Shown here piece after piece: positions 51,014 to 61,883 of a DNA stretch of 64,000 bases (positions are counted from its first letter, which is position 1; the number at the start of each line of letters is the position of its first letter). Origin of the DNA: Streptococcaceae bacterium AM104-57 (GTDB taxonomy: Bacteria; Bacillota; Bacilli; Lactobacillales; Streptococcaceae); contig JAQDPW010000010.1 of NCBI GenBank assembly GCA_027659245.1, positions 1-64,000 of the forward strand, read 5' to 3'. Below the pieces are notes generated by a model. The model ran no database searches. It had not been told where the DNA came from and saw nothing but the letters and a program-made list of their open reading frames with translations. The position numbers and the translations under genes are program-made.

Positions 51014-51849
51014 TGAAACTAGCTCAAATGTTTAAAGATTTTGAGGAAAAATTGATAGCACAAGGAGAGGAAGCAGAAAGCCTCTCTTTTGTCTATCGTA
51101 GCCTGAAAAATCTATCTTTTACGGACTTTGTCTTTGCCCTCCAGCAAGAAGTAACAGAGGAAGAAAAAGAGTTTGTGGAGGAAGTCTACAAGAAATTAGC
51201 AGTACATATACCTGCCCAGTACATTATCGGCTATGCTGAATTCTTTGGGATGCAGTTAAAAGTAGATGAGCGGGTCTTGATTCCCCGTCCAGAAACAGAA
51301 GAGTTGGTGGAGCTTATCCTGGCTGAAAATCCTGAGACGAATCTTTCAGTTCTGGATATTGGAACAGGTAGTGGAGCTATTGCTCTCGCCTTAGCAAAAA
51401 ACAGACCAGATTGGTCAGTAACAGCAGCAGACATTTCCCAAGATGCTTTAGATTTAGCTAGCGAAAATGCTAAAAAGCAAAATCTTCAAATATTTTTAAA
51501 AAAATCTGACTGTTTTACAGAAATTTCTGAAAAATATGATATAATTGTTTCCAATCCACCCTATATCTCTCGTGAAGATGCGTCAGAGGTCGGCTTGAAT
51601 GTTTTGTATTCGGAGCCTCATCTGGCACTCTTTGCAGATGAGGATGGTCTAGCGATCTATCGCAGAATCGCTGAGAAAGCTAAAGACTATCTAAAAGATG
51701 GTGGTAAGATTTATCTTGAAATTGGCTACAAACAAGGACAAAGCGTTCCAGCTCTTTTCAAGGAAAATTTTCCCGAGAAGCGAGTTCGAACTCTGAAAGA
51801 CCAATTTGGCCAAGATAGGATGGTTGTCATTGATGATGGAGAAAATTAA
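51013..51849 (+). CDS. prmC: Release factor glutamine methyltransferase
   Basis: A 278-residue SAM-dependent methyltransferase that modifies the Gln of GGQ in release factors. It has LIPRPETEELVE near 90, the SAM loop VLDIGTGSGAIALALA near 115 and NPPYISRED near 180. The coupling to prfA is the usual order. Confidence 0.96.
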   Translation: MKLAQMFKDFEEKLIAQGEEAESLSFVYRSLKNLSFTDFVFALQQEVTEEEKEFVEEVYKKLAVHIPAQYIIGYAEFFGMQLKVDERVLIPRPETEELVELILAENPETNLSVLDIGTGSGAIALALAKNRPDWSVTAADISQDALDLASENAKKQNLQIFLKKSDCFTEISEKYDIIVSNPPYISREDASEVGLNVLYSEPHLALFADEDGLAIYRRIAEKAKDYLKDGGKIYLEIGYKQGQSVPALFKENFPEKRVRTLKDQFGQDRMVVIDDGEN

Positions 51850-52435
51850 GCACGAGCTTGAAAATGGTGGAGCTGTTGTTTTGCCAACGGAGACAGTTTA
51901 TGGACTTTTTGCAAAAGCATTGGATGAAAAGGCTGTTGACCATGTTTATCAGCTTAAACGTCGCCCTAGAGATAAGGCGCTTAATCTGAATGTCGCTTCT
52001 ATCGATGACATTTTGTATTTTTCTAAAAATCAACCAGCTTATCTAAAGAATCTTGTTGATACCTTTTTACCGGGTCCACTAACGATTATCCTAGAGGCTA
52101 ATGACAGAGTTCCCTACTGGGTAAATTCAGACTTGACTACAGTTGGATTTCGGATGCCGAGTCATCCTGTTACCTTGGACTTGATTCGTGAGTTTGGTCC
52201 TTTAATCGGCCCATCTGGTAATATCTCTGGTCAATCAAGTGGAGTTACTTTTCGAAAGATTCTTCATGATTTTGACCAAGAGGTCTTGGGATTTGAAGAC
52301 GATAGTTTTTTAACAGGTAAAGATTCTACTATTTTAGATTTAACTGGTAAGAAGGTAAAAATTTTACGGCAAGGTTCCATCACTCAAGAAGACATTCTTG
52401 CCAAGCTACCTGAAATTCCTTTTGAGGAGGTATGA
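51833..52435 (+). CDS. tsaC: L-threonylcarbamoyladenylate synthase (Sua5/YciO/YrdC)
   Basis: A 200-residue YrdC-fold protein that makes threonylcarbamoyl-AMP for t6A37 of tRNA. It has VLPTETVYGLFAKALDEKAV near 22, LKRRPRDKALNLNVASI near 50 and GPSGNISGQSSG near 140. The start is the ATG at 51833 or 51836; the open frame before it begins with TTG inside prmC and is less likely. It overlaps prmC by about 17 bases. Confidence 0.93.
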   Translation: MMEKIKHELENGGAVVLPTETVYGLFAKALDEKAVDHVYQLKRRPRDKALNLNVASIDDILYFSKNQPAYLKNLVDTFLPGPLTIILEANDRVPYWVNSDLTTVGFRMPSHPVTLDLIREFGPLIGPSGNISGQSSGVTFRKILHDFDQEVLGFEDDSFLTGKDSTILDLTGKKVKILRQGSITQEDILAKLPEIPFEEV

Positions 52436-52436
52436 T

Positions 52437-52883
52437 ATGCTACGTGATTTGAAAGCAACAGATGTTGCAGCTATTTGTGAGATTAACAAAGAAGCTTTAG
52501 GTTATACTTTTAGTCCAGAGGAAACGGCTAGTCAACTAGCTAGATTATCCAAAGACTCACATCATTTTCTACTAGGTTATGAGGATGATGCTAGTCATGA
52601 ACTCTTTGGCTACGTTCATGCAGAGGTTTATGAATCTCTCTATTCCAAGGCAGGATTTAATATCTTGGCCTTGGCAGTTTTACCTCAAAGACAAGGGAAG
52701 GGGATTGGTAAAGCTTTACTTGAAGGTTTGGAGCAAGAAACAAAAAGACGCGGTTATGAGTTTATTCGCTTAAACTCTGCAGACCACCGTCTGGATGCGC
52801 ATGCATTTTATGAAAAAGTAGGTTATACTTGTGATAAGATGCAGAAACGGTTTATTAAATTGATTAAAGGAGAAGACCTATGA
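52437..52883 (+). CDS. GNAT family N-acetyltransferase
   Basis: A 148-residue acetyltransferase starting [13 protein letters not shown] at 52437, with GAGG upstream; the open frame before it overlaps tsaC and lacks homology. The acetyl-CoA motif is [19 protein letters not shown] near 82, followed by the typical [12 protein letters not shown] near 122. The substrate is unknown. It resembles the RimI/YhbS type but should not be called RimI. Confidence 0.88.
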   Translation: MLRDLKATDVAAICEINKEALGYTFSPEETASQLARLSKDSHHFLLGYEDDASHELFGYVHAEVYESLYSKAGFNILALAVLPQRQGKGIGKALLEGLEQETKRRGYEFIRLNSADHRLDAHAFYEKVGYTCDKMQKRFIKLIKGEDL

Positions 52884-54136
52884 TTTTTGACAAAGATGAT
52901 TTTAAAGCATATGATGCAGATCTCTGGAATGCTATTGCTAAGGAAGAAGAACGCCAACAAAACAACATCGAGTTGATTGCTTCTGAAAACGTCGTTTCTA
53001 AGGCTGTTATGGCTGCTCAAGGGTCTATCTTGACCAATAAATATGCCGAAGGTTACCCAGGACGCCGTTATTACGGTGGTACTAATGTAGTAGATATCGT
53101 TGAAAGTTTAGCTATTGAACGTGCAAAAGAAATTTTTGGTGCCAAGTTTGCCAATGTCCAACCCCACTCAGGAAGCCAAGCCAACTGTGCAGCTTACATG
53201 GCCTTGATTGAGCCTGGTGATACTGTTATGGGGATGGATTTGGCAGCAGGTGGTCACTTGACTCACGGAGCTCCTGTAAGTTTCTCAGGCCAAACCTACA
53301 ATTTTGTTTCTTATAGCGTTGATCCGGAGACAGAGCTATTGGACTTTGACGCTATCTTAAAACAAGCACAAGAAGTAAAACCAAAATTAATCGTAGCAGG
53401 AGCTTCAGCCTACTCTCAAATTATCGACTTTTCGAAATTCCGTGAAATTGCTGATGCTGTTGGTGCTAAACTCATGGTTGATATGGCTCATATTGCTGGC
53501 TTGGTTGCAGCAGGTCTTCATCCAAGTCCAGTGCCTTATGCTCATATTACAACAACAACGACCCACAAAACCCTTCGTGGACCACGTGGTGGTTTGATTT
53601 TGACCAACGACGAAGATCTAGCTAAGAAAATTAACTCTGCTATCTTCCCAGGTATCCAAGGTGGACCTTTGGAGCACGTTATCGCTGCTAAAGCTGTGTC
53701 TTTCAAAGAAGTTTTGGATCCAGCCTTCAAGGAATATGCTACCAATGTCATCAAGAACAGCAAGGCTATGGCAGATATCTTCTTGCAAGACCCTGATTTC
53801 CGTATCATTTCTGGCGGAACTGAAAACCACCTTTTCCTAGTTGATGTAACTAAGGTTGTAGAGAACGGAAAAGTTGCTCAAAACTTGCTGGATGAAGTCA
53901 ATATTACCCTAAATAAAAACTCAATCCCTTACGAAACTTTATCACCGTTCAAGACAAGTGGTATTCGTATCGGATCTGCAGCCATTACTGCGCGTGGATT
54001 TGGTGAAGAAGAAAGTCGCAAAGTGGCTGAACTCATCATTAAAGCCCTTAAGAATGCAGAAAATGAAGCTGTTTTAGAAGAAGTGAGAAGTGCAGTTAAA
54101 CAATTAACAGATGCCTTCCCATTATACGAGGACTAA
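52880..54136 (+). CDS. glyA: Serine hydroxymethyltransferase
   Basis: A 418-residue PLP enzyme that interconverts serine and glycine and loads tetrahydrofolate with one-carbon units. The PLP lysine is in [14 protein letters not shown] near 226. [13 protein letters not shown] near 34 and YPGRRYYGG near 56 are also typical. It overlaps the preceding GNAT gene by 4 bases. Confidence 0.98.
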   Translation: MIFDKDDFKAYDADLWNAIAKEEERQQNNIELIASENVVSKAVMAAQGSILTNKYAEGYPGRRYYGGTNVVDIVESLAIERAKEIFGAKFANVQPHSGSQANCAAYMALIEPGDTVMGMDLAAGGHLTHGAPVSFSGQTYNFVSYSVDPETELLDFDAILKQAQEVKPKLIVAGASAYSQIIDFSKFREIADAVGAKLMVDMAHIAGLVAAGLHPSPVPYAHITTTTTHKTLRGPRGGLILTNDEDLAKKINSAIFPGIQGGPLEHVIAAKAVSFKEVLDPAFKEYATNVIKNSKAMADIFLQDPDFRIISGGTENHLFLVDVTKVVENGKVAQNLLDEVNITLNKNSIPYETLSPFKTSGIRIGSAAITARGFGEEESRKVAELIIKALKNAENEAVLEEVRSAVKQLTDAFPLYED

Positions 54137-54143
54137 TATTTTT

Positions 54144-55118
54144 ATGGACATTTATATTAAGAAAGCTATTATCCATCAGTTCAGCCCTGATGACACGGAC
54201 TTGTTTCTAGCGGATAAGCTTCTCAATATCACTCCAAAAATTGAGGAATACCTGCGTAAAAAAATTGAACGTGTGTATTCAGATGAAGCCAAGACTGGGA
54301 TTTTCGAAGAAGAAAATCCCTTCTTCAATCACATCACTGACGATTTGTTGGAGACATCAGTAACACTGGCTAATCTCTGGAAAGAGGAATTCAGTATTTC
54401 TGAAAACCTCAAGACCAATGACTTGATTTTTGTGCAATTTTCTAAAGAAGGTGTGGAGCATTTTGCTTTCTTGCGAATTGCCCTGCGTGAGACCTTAACC
54501 CATCTGGGTGGAGAAGTTGACAATCCAATCAAGCTAACTCAAAACAATCTTCCTGGATTTGGTACAGGGGCTGATGAGGCCTTGGTGGTCAATCTTCAAA
54601 GCCGAAAATATCATCTGATTGAGAAACGAATCAAGTATAACGGGACTTTTTTGAACTATTTTTCAGATAATCTTCTTGCTGTCGCCCCTAAAATTTCACC
54701 CAAGAAATCCATCAAGGAACTTGAAAAAACGGCTCAGAGAATTGCTGAAACCTTCAACACAGACGATTTCCAGTTTCAATCCAAGGTCAAGTCTGCTATT
54801 TTCAACAACCTTGAAGAAAGCAATGAATTGTCTCCAGAAAAATTGGCAAATGACCTTTTTGACAACAATCTCACTGCACGTCTTAGCTTTATTGATCAGG
54901 TAAAAGAAGCTGTACCGGAGCCAGTTCAGTTTGATGAAATCGATGCTAGTCGCCAATTAAAGAAATTTGAAAACCAAAAGCTTTCTCTGTCAAATGGTAT
55001 TGAGTTAATTGTACCCAATAATATTTACCAAGATGCTGAGTCGGTAGAATTTATCCAAAATGACAATGGAACCTACTCTATCTTAATCAAAAACATCGAG
55101 GATATTCAAAGTAAATAA
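54144..55118 (+). CDS. Nucleoid-associated protein of the NdpA/YejK family
   Basis: A 324-residue protein matching the 37-kDa nucleoid-associated family. It has [17 protein letters not shown] at the N-terminus, [16 protein letters not shown] near 122 and a charged C-terminal half. The start at 54144 follows glyA closely; the open frame upstream overlaps glyA. The role in Gram-positives is not established. It overlaps the next gene by one base. Confidence 0.85.
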   Translation: MDIYIKKAIIHQFSPDDTDLFLADKLLNITPKIEEYLRKKIERVYSDEAKTGIFEEENPFFNHITDDLLETSVTLANLWKEEFSISENLKTNDLIFVQFSKEGVEHFAFLRIALRETLTHLGGEVDNPIKLTQNNLPGFGTGADEALVVNLQSRKYHLIEKRIKYNGTFLNYFSDNLLAVAPKISPKKSIKELEKTAQRIAETFNTDDFQFQSKVKSAIFNNLEESNELSPEKLANDLFDNNLTARLSFIDQVKEAVPEPVQFDEIDASRQLKKFENQKLSLSNGIELIVPNNIYQDAESVEFIQNDNGTYSILIKNIEDIQSK

Positions 55119-55768
55119 TGTTTAAACGAATTCGAAGAGTGCTTGTACTAGCAGTCTTCCTTTTTGCTGGATATAAAGCTTACCGTGTTCATCAAGATGT
55201 CAAGCAAGTCATGACCTATCAACCTATGGTGCGAGAAATCTTGAGTGAAAAAGACACCCCAGCAAACGAAGAGCTTGTGCTCGCTATGATTTATACCGAA
55301 ACAAAAGGAAAAGAAGGCGATGTTATGCAGTCTAGTGAGTCTGCAAGTGGTTCCACCAACACTATCAATGATAATGCCTCTAGCATTCGGCAAGGTGTTC
55401 AAACTCTGACAGATAATCTCTATCTGGCGCAGAAGAAGGGTGTTGATGTCTGGACAGCTGTTCAAGCCTATAATTTTGGACCTGCCTATATCGATTTTAT
55501 CGCCCAAAATGGTAAGGAAAACACCCTAGCACTGGCCAAACAGTACTCTCGTGAGACTGTTGCTCCCTTGCTTGGCAATACTACTGGAAAGACTTACAGT
55601 TATATTCACCCCATTTCTATCTTCTACGGTGCTGAACTTTATGTAGATGGGGGGAACTATTATTACTCTAGACAGGTTCAACTAAATCTCTATATTATTA
55701 AATTTTTTAATTTTTTAATCTATTTTAAGCATCTAGAATTTCTAGGTGCTTTTATAAGTTTTCTTTAA
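55118..55768 (+). CDS. pvaA: Lysozyme-like protein, PvaA type
   Basis: A 216-residue protein with an N-terminal membrane or signal segment ([15 protein letters not shown]) and a lysozyme-like domain resembling pneumococcal vaccine antigen A. The catalytic Glu is likely in [13 protein letters not shown] near 67, with MQSSESASG and [11 protein letters not shown] near 120. It would act on cell-wall glycan outside the membrane. The frame runs through the terminator hairpin at 55727-55754, so the last 20 residues (from about [11 protein letters not shown]) look like an extension after a lost stop codon. Confidence 0.85.
   Translation: MFKRIRRVLVLAVFLFAGYKAYRVHQDVKQVMTYQPMVREILSEKDTPANEELVLAMIYTETKGKEGDVMQSSESASGSTNTINDNASSIRQGVQTLTDNLYLAQKKGVDVWTAVQAYNFGPAYIDFIAQNGKENTLALAKQYSRETVAPLLGNTTGKTYSYIHPISIFYGAELYVDGGNYYYSRQVQLNLYIIKFFNFLIYFKHLEFLGAFISFL
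55727..55754 (+). terminator. Terminator overlapping the end of the lysozyme-like gene
   Basis: AAGCATCTAGA pairs with TCTAGGTGCTT (one G-T pair) and is followed by TTTAT. Confidence 0.7.
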
Positions 55769-55809
55769 GGCTAATCGACTATCCTAGATAGGAAAAGGAG
55801 GAACGTCTC

Positions 55810-56784
55810 ATGCGAAAGAAATTCTTTCTGACTAGTGCTGCAGTTCTTTTAGCTGTTGCAACTTTGCAAAGCGCTCAAGCAGCCACTGATGTTCAAAAAG
55901 TAATTGATGAAACTTATGTTCAACCTGAGTACGTCTTGGGTTCATCATTAACAGAGGATCAAAAAAATCAAACCCTTAAAAAACTAGGCTACAATGCCTC
56001 AACAGACACCAAAGAACTCAAGACCATGACACCTGATGTCTATTCTAAGATTATGAATGTGGCCAATGACTCTAGCTTACAGTTGTATTCATCAGCCAAG
56101 ATTCAAAAGCTGGGTGACAAGTCGCCACTTGAAGTGAAGATTGAAACCCCTGAAAATATCACTAAAGTGACCCAAGACATGTACCGTAATGCGGCCGTTA
56201 CCTTGGGTGTGGAGCACGCGCGTATCACCGTTGCGGCACCAATCCCTGTAACAGGTGAAAGTGCCTTAGCAGGTATTTACTATTCATTAGAAGCTAATGG
56301 TGTTCAACTTCCTCAAGAAAATAAAGACCTAGCTCAGGAAGAGCTAAAAGCCTTGTCAGACATCAACGATGAAAACAAGGATAAATCAGGCTATGATGCC
56401 AATAAACTCAATGTAGCCCTTGCCGATATCAAGTCTGCTATCGCTAAGGCTAAAGAGTCCAAGGGTGAACTTACAGAAGATGATGTTCGTAAGATTGTAG
56501 AAGATACATTGAAAAATTATAAGCTAGATCAGGTTATAACAGGAAATCAGATCAATATCATCATCAACTTTGCCTTTAATCTTTCAAAGAGTGACATTCT
56601 CAACAACGAAGATTTCACAAAGACTCTAAAAGATTTGAAACAAAGCATTGTTGCGCAAGCAGGTGATAGTTTCAGCAATATCGACCTTAACTTTGATGCC
56701 AATAAAGCTATTCAAGACGGCGGAAACATCCTTAGCTCAATTTGGCAAGCTATCCTTGATTTCTTCAAGAGTTTTGGTGCTTAG
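55810..56784 (+). CDS. Secreted DUF1002 protein
   Basis: A 324-residue exported protein: signal peptide MRKKFFLTSAAVLLAVATLQ then SAQA with cleavage near residue 25. The rest matches the DUF1002 pattern (TVAAPIPVTGESALAGIYYS near 155). The C-terminus is helical with an amphipathic segment ILDFFKSFGA. Function is unknown. It has its own RBS GGAGGAA, 41 bases after the lysozyme-like gene. Confidence 0.85.
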   Translation: MRKKFFLTSAAVLLAVATLQSAQAATDVQKVIDETYVQPEYVLGSSLTEDQKNQTLKKLGYNASTDTKELKTMTPDVYSKIMNVANDSSLQLYSSAKIQKLGDKSPLEVKIETPENITKVTQDMYRNAAVTLGVEHARITVAAPIPVTGESALAGIYYSLEANGVQLPQENKDLAQEELKALSDINDENKDKSGYDANKLNVALADIKSAIAKAKESKGELTEDDVRKIVEDTLKNYKLDQVITGNQINIIINFAFNLSKSDILNNEDFTKTLKDLKQSIVAQAGDSFSNIDLNFDANKAIQDGGNILSSIWQAILDFFKSFGA

Positions 56785-56793
56785 ATCAATTCA

Positions 56794-56802
56794 TGGTATA
56801 AT
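56794..56802 (+). promoter_or_regulatory. Extended -10 promoter of rlmD
   Basis: TG-G-TATAAT. A GCCG/CGGC hairpin with a T loop lies between it and the start codon. Confidence 0.65.
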
Positions 56803-56845
56803 AGATGGTAACAGAACAGTTGCCGTCTTTTTTTTCGGCACATAG

Positions 56846-58213
<1,368 letters not shown>

Positions 58214-58239
58214 AAACCTTGTAACGAAAGGGATAATGG

Positions 58240-58265
58240 AAAGCCTTGATTATAGGGCTTTTTTT
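58240..58265 (+). terminator. Terminator after rlmD
   Basis: AAAGCCT pairs with AGGGCTTT around a short loop and is followed by a T run. Confidence 0.8.
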
Positions 58266-58359
58266 GCATTTTTGTGATAGAATATAGTTAGTTATAAATC
58301 GTGAGACTAAGAAGCAGAAAAAATATTATACATAGAATAATGAAAATAAGGAAGATAAA

Positions 58360-59100
58360 ATGACAGAAATTGATAAAAGGAATTTAAAAAATTATCTTTA
58401 TATTACATTTGGAATTACTTATATAGCTTGGGGGTTTCTTGCCATAATTACGCAATCAAATATTTTGGGATTAGAAACGATTATAGGGAGAATGTTACAT
58501 ATAGTAGGTGCACTTGGTCCAGCTATTGCAAGTGGCTTTTATTTGAAGAGTAATAATATAAAATTTAAATATTTTGTATTTAATAAAAGAAAAAATAGTA
58601 GTATTTATTTCATTATTCATTTGTTAGCAATTTTGATATTATTTTCTGTATCTTCCTTAGAACTAAACGGAGTATCCATTTATCTGATGCCACTATTCTT
58701 TATTCAATTAATTTTTTTTGGTGGCGGACATGAAGAATTAGGATGGAGAGGTATATTACAACCCTTACTTGATAAAAAATATACTTTTTGGCAATCTAAT
58801 TTGATTGTAGGTTCAATTTGGGGAATTTGGCATCTGCCTTTATGGTTTATAGTTGGAGAAAGTCATCAAGGATTTCCTTTTATTTTATTTTTTGTATATA
58901 CATTATTTTTAAGTTTTATTTTAGGGCTTCTTTACCGTCAAACGAAATCTGTGGGTTACTGTATATTATTTCATGCGTTCGCAAATTTGTTAAATCTCTA
59001 TTTTGTTTTAAAAATTAATATTATTTTTATTATCATTTTTATTGTTTATTTAGTTTATACAATATTGGCGAGTAATAGAATTAGTAAGGAAAGCAGGTAG
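58360..59100 (+). CDS. CPBP-family intramembrane metalloprotease
   Basis: A 246-residue membrane protein with about seven hydrophobic segments and the CPBP (Abi/CAAX protease-like) motifs GGGHEELGWRG near 122, WGIWHLPLWF near 153 and LFHAFANL near 204. Relatives include bacteriocin-immunity and prenyl-protein protease-like proteins. Base composition is much more AT-rich than in the genes before it, which suggests transfer. It starts the accessory block. Confidence 0.88.
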   Translation: MTEIDKRNLKNYLYITFGITYIAWGFLAIITQSNILGLETIIGRMLHIVGALGPAIASGFYLKSNNIKFKYFVFNKRKNSSIYFIIHLLAILILFSVSSLELNGVSIYLMPLFFIQLIFFGGGHEELGWRGILQPLLDKKYTFWQSNLIVGSIWGIWHLPLWFIVGESHQGFPFILFFVYTLFLSFILGLLYRQTKSVGYCILFHAFANLLNLYFVLKINIIFIIIFIVYLVYTILASNRISKESR

Positions 59101-59105
59101 AAAAA

Positions 59106-59426
59106 ATGGCTTCAAGTAAAGAATATTTAGATTTCATTTTAGAACAATTATCCGCGTTGGAAGAAATATCATATAGAGCAATGATGGGTGAATATATAAT
59201 TTATTATCGAGGGAAAATCATGGGTGGAATTTATGATGATAGATTTTTAGTGAAGCCTGTCAAATCTGCAATAGCGTATATGCCGAATGTAGAGTACGAA
59301 TTGCCGTATGAAGGTGCAAAGGAAATGCTATTGGTAGATGATGTTGACAACAAAGAATATTTAACCGGCTTATTTAATTCAATGTATGATGAGTTACCTG
59401 CACCAAAACCAAAGAAAAAGAAATAA
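59106..59426 (+). CDS. TfoX N-terminal domain protein, first of two
   Basis: A 106-residue protein made of the TfoX/Sxy N-terminal domain: RAMMGEYIIYYRGKIMGGIYD near 22 and ELPYEGAKEMLLVDD near 68, with a Lys-rich tail. The C-terminal TfoX domain is missing, as in many Firmicute members. A competence role is not shown. A second, distinct copy lies at 63021. Confidence 0.85.
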   Translation: MASSKEYLDFILEQLSALEEISYRAMMGEYIIYYRGKIMGGIYDDRFLVKPVKSAIAYMPNVEYELPYEGAKEMLLVDDVDNKEYLTGLFNSMYDELPAPKPKKKK

Positions 59427-59428
59427 TA

Positions 59429-59447
59429 AAATCTCAGTTTGTCGAGG
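59429..59447 (+). repeat. 19-base imperfect direct repeat, left copy
   Basis: AAATCTCAGTTTGTCGAGG, just after the first TfoX-N gene. It matches 16 of 19 bases of AAATCCTAGTTTGTCTAGG at 63982-64000, at the far end of the accessory block. Confidence 0.5.
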
Positions 59448-59456
59448 TAATACCAT

Positions 59457-59483
59457 TTAACGATAACCTTATGCTATCGTTAA
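59457..59483 (+). terminator. Hairpin after the first TfoX-N gene
   Basis: TTAACGATA pairs with TATCGTTAA around a 9-base loop, followed by AAAAG. The stem is perfect but there is no T tract, so termination is uncertain. Confidence 0.45.
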
Positions 59484-59783
59484 AAAGTTTATAGAACAGA
59501 CAAGACTACCTGGCATAATTAGTGTTCACTCGTTTCATGTTGAGGCGGTATCACTGCTTGTACGAGCTGAGGCATCAGAGAAGTAGAAGCAGATGTTCGG
59601 CCCATGCGATAGGACTCGTAGAATGAGGAGGGAAACCGACGAAATGGTACGGTAAGTCCGAATCGCTGAGTGCGTGGCTCTGCTCTTCCGATCTGAGACA
59701 GCGAAAAGTAGAAGGAGATGGTATTGGTATCAATCAATGAGTAACAAAGTAACAGCATGATTCGTAACATTTGCTTGTAATTT
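59484..59783. other. Anomalous gene-free segment
   Basis: About 300 bases without a convincing gene and clearly richer in G and C than the AT-rich genes on both sides. A minus-strand frame (59519-59770) is open but has no recognisable domain. TGCTCTTCCGATCT at 59681-59694 is identical to the 3' core of a common sequencing adapter. It may be a remnant of a mobile element, a structured RNA or an assembly artefact. Confidence 0.4.
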
Positions 59784-59799
59784 GCGGAGGAACATCAAT

Positions 59800-60228
59800 A
59801 TGGATGGAATAACAAAAGATTCTATAAAAACGGCTAAACTAATGAAACAATTATGGCCCCAATTGACCGATAAAGAAGCTATTGATGAAGTAAAAAAATA
59901 TACGAATGGCAAAAATACTGCAATCTTTACTGAAGTTGAAGGTGACACAATTGTAGGTCTAGCACTATGTTCACTCAGATTTGATTACGTTGAAGGTTGT
60001 AAATATAGTCCTGTTGGATTCTTAGAAGGGATTATTGTCGACGAGGAATATCGTTTAAAGGATATTGCTAAAAATCTCTGTACAAAATGTGAGGAATGGG
60101 CGAAAAATAAAGGATGTAAGGAATTTGCAAGTGACTGTACTTTAACGAATATGGATTCTATAAGATTTCATCTCAATATTGGATTTCAGGAGGCAAATAG
60201 AATTATTCATTTTAAGAAGAAATTATAA
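59800..60228 (+). CDS. Aminoglycoside 6'-N-acetyltransferase-like GNAT protein
   Basis: A 142-residue GNAT protein whose pattern LRFDYVEGCKYSPVGFLEGI, then KGCKEFASDCTLTN and GFQEANRIIHFKK, resembles chromosomal AAC(6')-I enzymes. The start at ATG 59800 follows CGGAGG. The acetyl-CoA loop, normally R-x-x-G-x-G/A, reads RLKDIA here (residues 85-90): the glycine is replaced by Asp through a GAT codon. Activity is therefore doubtful, and resistance should not be assumed. Confidence 0.8.
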   Translation: MDGITKDSIKTAKLMKQLWPQLTDKEAIDEVKKYTNGKNTAIFTEVEGDTIVGLALCSLRFDYVEGCKYSPVGFLEGIIVDEEYRLKDIAKNLCTKCEEWAKNKGCKEFASDCTLTNMDSIRFHLNIGFQEANRIIHFKKKL

Positions 60229-60271
60229 TTTCAGAACCTGGTCAAAATTTATGTATCTTTAGAAAGTGTGA

Positions 60272-60769
60272 AAGATTGGACGAACAAATTTTTTTGATGG
60301 GTGGAAATCCGCAGTTTTCCAAAGCCATTTTTCTAACCTAAACACTGATTACTTACTCTTGGACACTGAGCAGATTAATCTTGATAGCTATCTAGATGCT
60401 GATCTAATTATCATCGGTGGTGGAAATACGGAAAAGTATTTAGCTTCTTACGTCAATCAGCAGTTCAAAAATTATATCGATCGTATGCTGAATAAAGGGG
60501 CGAAAGTTATGGGATTTTCTGCAGGAGCCCTATTATTAGGAGAAAAAGTCTATGTTTCACCTAATGATAATTCAGATCATCAGATAAAGATAAAAAATGG
60601 ATTAGGACTCTTTAGTCAGTTTTTAATTAGTGTTCATTATGATTCCTGGAATGATAAAGCTAATAAGGATAGAGCTGAAGAACTCGTTAATGTTCCCATA
60701 ATTCCACTAAATGATCATTCCTGTCTTGTATTGGATAAATCTGGGAACATTATAGAGAAAATTGACTAA
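60272..60769 (+). pseudogene. Peptidase S51 (dipeptidase E-like), 5'-truncated
   Basis: The frame after a stop at 60269 reads KIGRTNFFDGWKSAVFQSHF, then DADLIIIGGGNTEKYL, GAKVMGFSAGALLLGE with the Ser nucleophile, and FLISVHYDSW with the likely His. No ATG with a ribosome binding site precedes the conserved part, and about 30-50 N-terminal residues of the family are missing; the first usable codon is TTG at 60359. It could be a remnant, or a short member with an unusual start. Confidence 0.65.
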
Positions 60770-60875
60770 TTTTCATTATGTAAATCTGGATCTAGGATAC
60801 TAAAGTGTAGATGAAATGGATAGATTACTAGTGAAAACTGCAAAAAGAGTTGTGAAATGAATCGGAGAGTGCTTG

Positions 60876-61766
60876 ATGGATTTTAGTAGTAAGATAGCTA
60901 TAAATAAAGGCTGGTCAGATGATAAAAAATATTGTGTGACAGATAAAAATCAGGAAAAATATTTTTTGCGTATTTCTGATAAGGAGAAGTTAGATTCTAA
61001 AAAATTTGAATTTGATATGATGGAGAAAGTAGCTTCTCTTGGAGTTCCAATGTGTAAACCAATTAGCATAGAACTCTGCGAGAACGAAGTACATTCTTTA
61101 CACGAATGGATAGACGGGAAAGATGCAAGAGAAACCATTTTAACTGTTTCGAAAGAACAACAATATACTTATGGAGTAGAAGCAGGAAGAATCCTTCAAA
61201 AAATTCATTCTCTTCCTGCTACAGAAGTTTGTGAAGACTGGGAAATCTTTTTTAATCGAAAAATTGATGATAAAATCTCCAAATATAAAGAATGCCCCGT
61301 TCAATACGAAAATGGTCAGATTTTTATTGAGTTTTTAAATGCAAATCGAGAATTGTTAAAAGACAGACCTCAGGTCTTCCAACATGGAGATTATCATATC
61401 GGGAATTTCATGATTGGTGAAGATCGTAAAATTTATGTCATTGACTTTGATCGCTTTGACGTCGGAGATCCTTGGGAAGAGTTTAATCGTATTGTATGGT
61501 CTGCTCAAGTCTCTCCCTCTTTTGCGTCTGGTATGATAGATGGATATTTTGATCATAAGGTTCCAGATTTATTTTGGAAACTTCTTGCTATCTATATTCT
61601 AAATAACATAGTTGGTGCTCTGCCATGGTCTGTTCCTTACGGAATCGAAGAAATAGCAGTAATGCAAAATCAAGCTAAGGAAATTTTAGAATGGTATGAT
61701 GATATGAAGCAAATCATTCCTAGTTGGTATTTGATTGAGAAAAGGCTGAATAATAAAAGGGTTTAA
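60876..61766 (+). CDS. Aminoglycoside phosphotransferase-family kinase
   Basis: A 296-residue APH/choline-kinase-fold protein. It has the catalytic loop VFQHGDYHIGNFMIGED near 168 and the metal motif YVIDFDRFDVGDPWEEF near 188, both complete. The substrate is not determined: members include macrolide, aminoglycoside and small-metabolite kinases. The start is ATG 60876 after CGGAGAG. Codon use is AT-rich like the neighbours. Confidence 0.88.
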   Translation: MDFSSKIAINKGWSDDKKYCVTDKNQEKYFLRISDKEKLDSKKFEFDMMEKVASLGVPMCKPISIELCENEVHSLHEWIDGKDARETILTVSKEQQYTYGVEAGRILQKIHSLPATEVCEDWEIFFNRKIDDKISKYKECPVQYENGQIFIEFLNANRELLKDRPQVFQHGDYHIGNFMIGEDRKIYVIDFDRFDVGDPWEEFNRIVWSAQVSPSFASGMIDGYFDHKVPDLFWKLLAIYILNNIVGALPWSVPYGIEEIAVMQNQAKEILEWYDDMKQIIPSWYLIEKRLNNKRV

Positions 61767-61883
61767 ATATCAATTTGAAAAAATGTCAAGAATATTTGCT
61801 CATATTATAACAAATTCAATTCTTTATTAATATCTATCGAGAATTATCTTGAAACTTGGAATGTTGTTTCGGGGTCAAGTTAC

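Noticed and set aside
59519-59770. Minus-strand 83-residue frame in the anomalous segment
   Set aside because: No RBS and no recognisable domain; it lies across the adapter-like stretch and cannot be supported as a gene.
59484-59783. Group II intron or riboswitch
   Set aside because: The purine-rich GGAGGGAAACCGACG stretch was suggestive, but I could not find a domain V or any known aptamer core.
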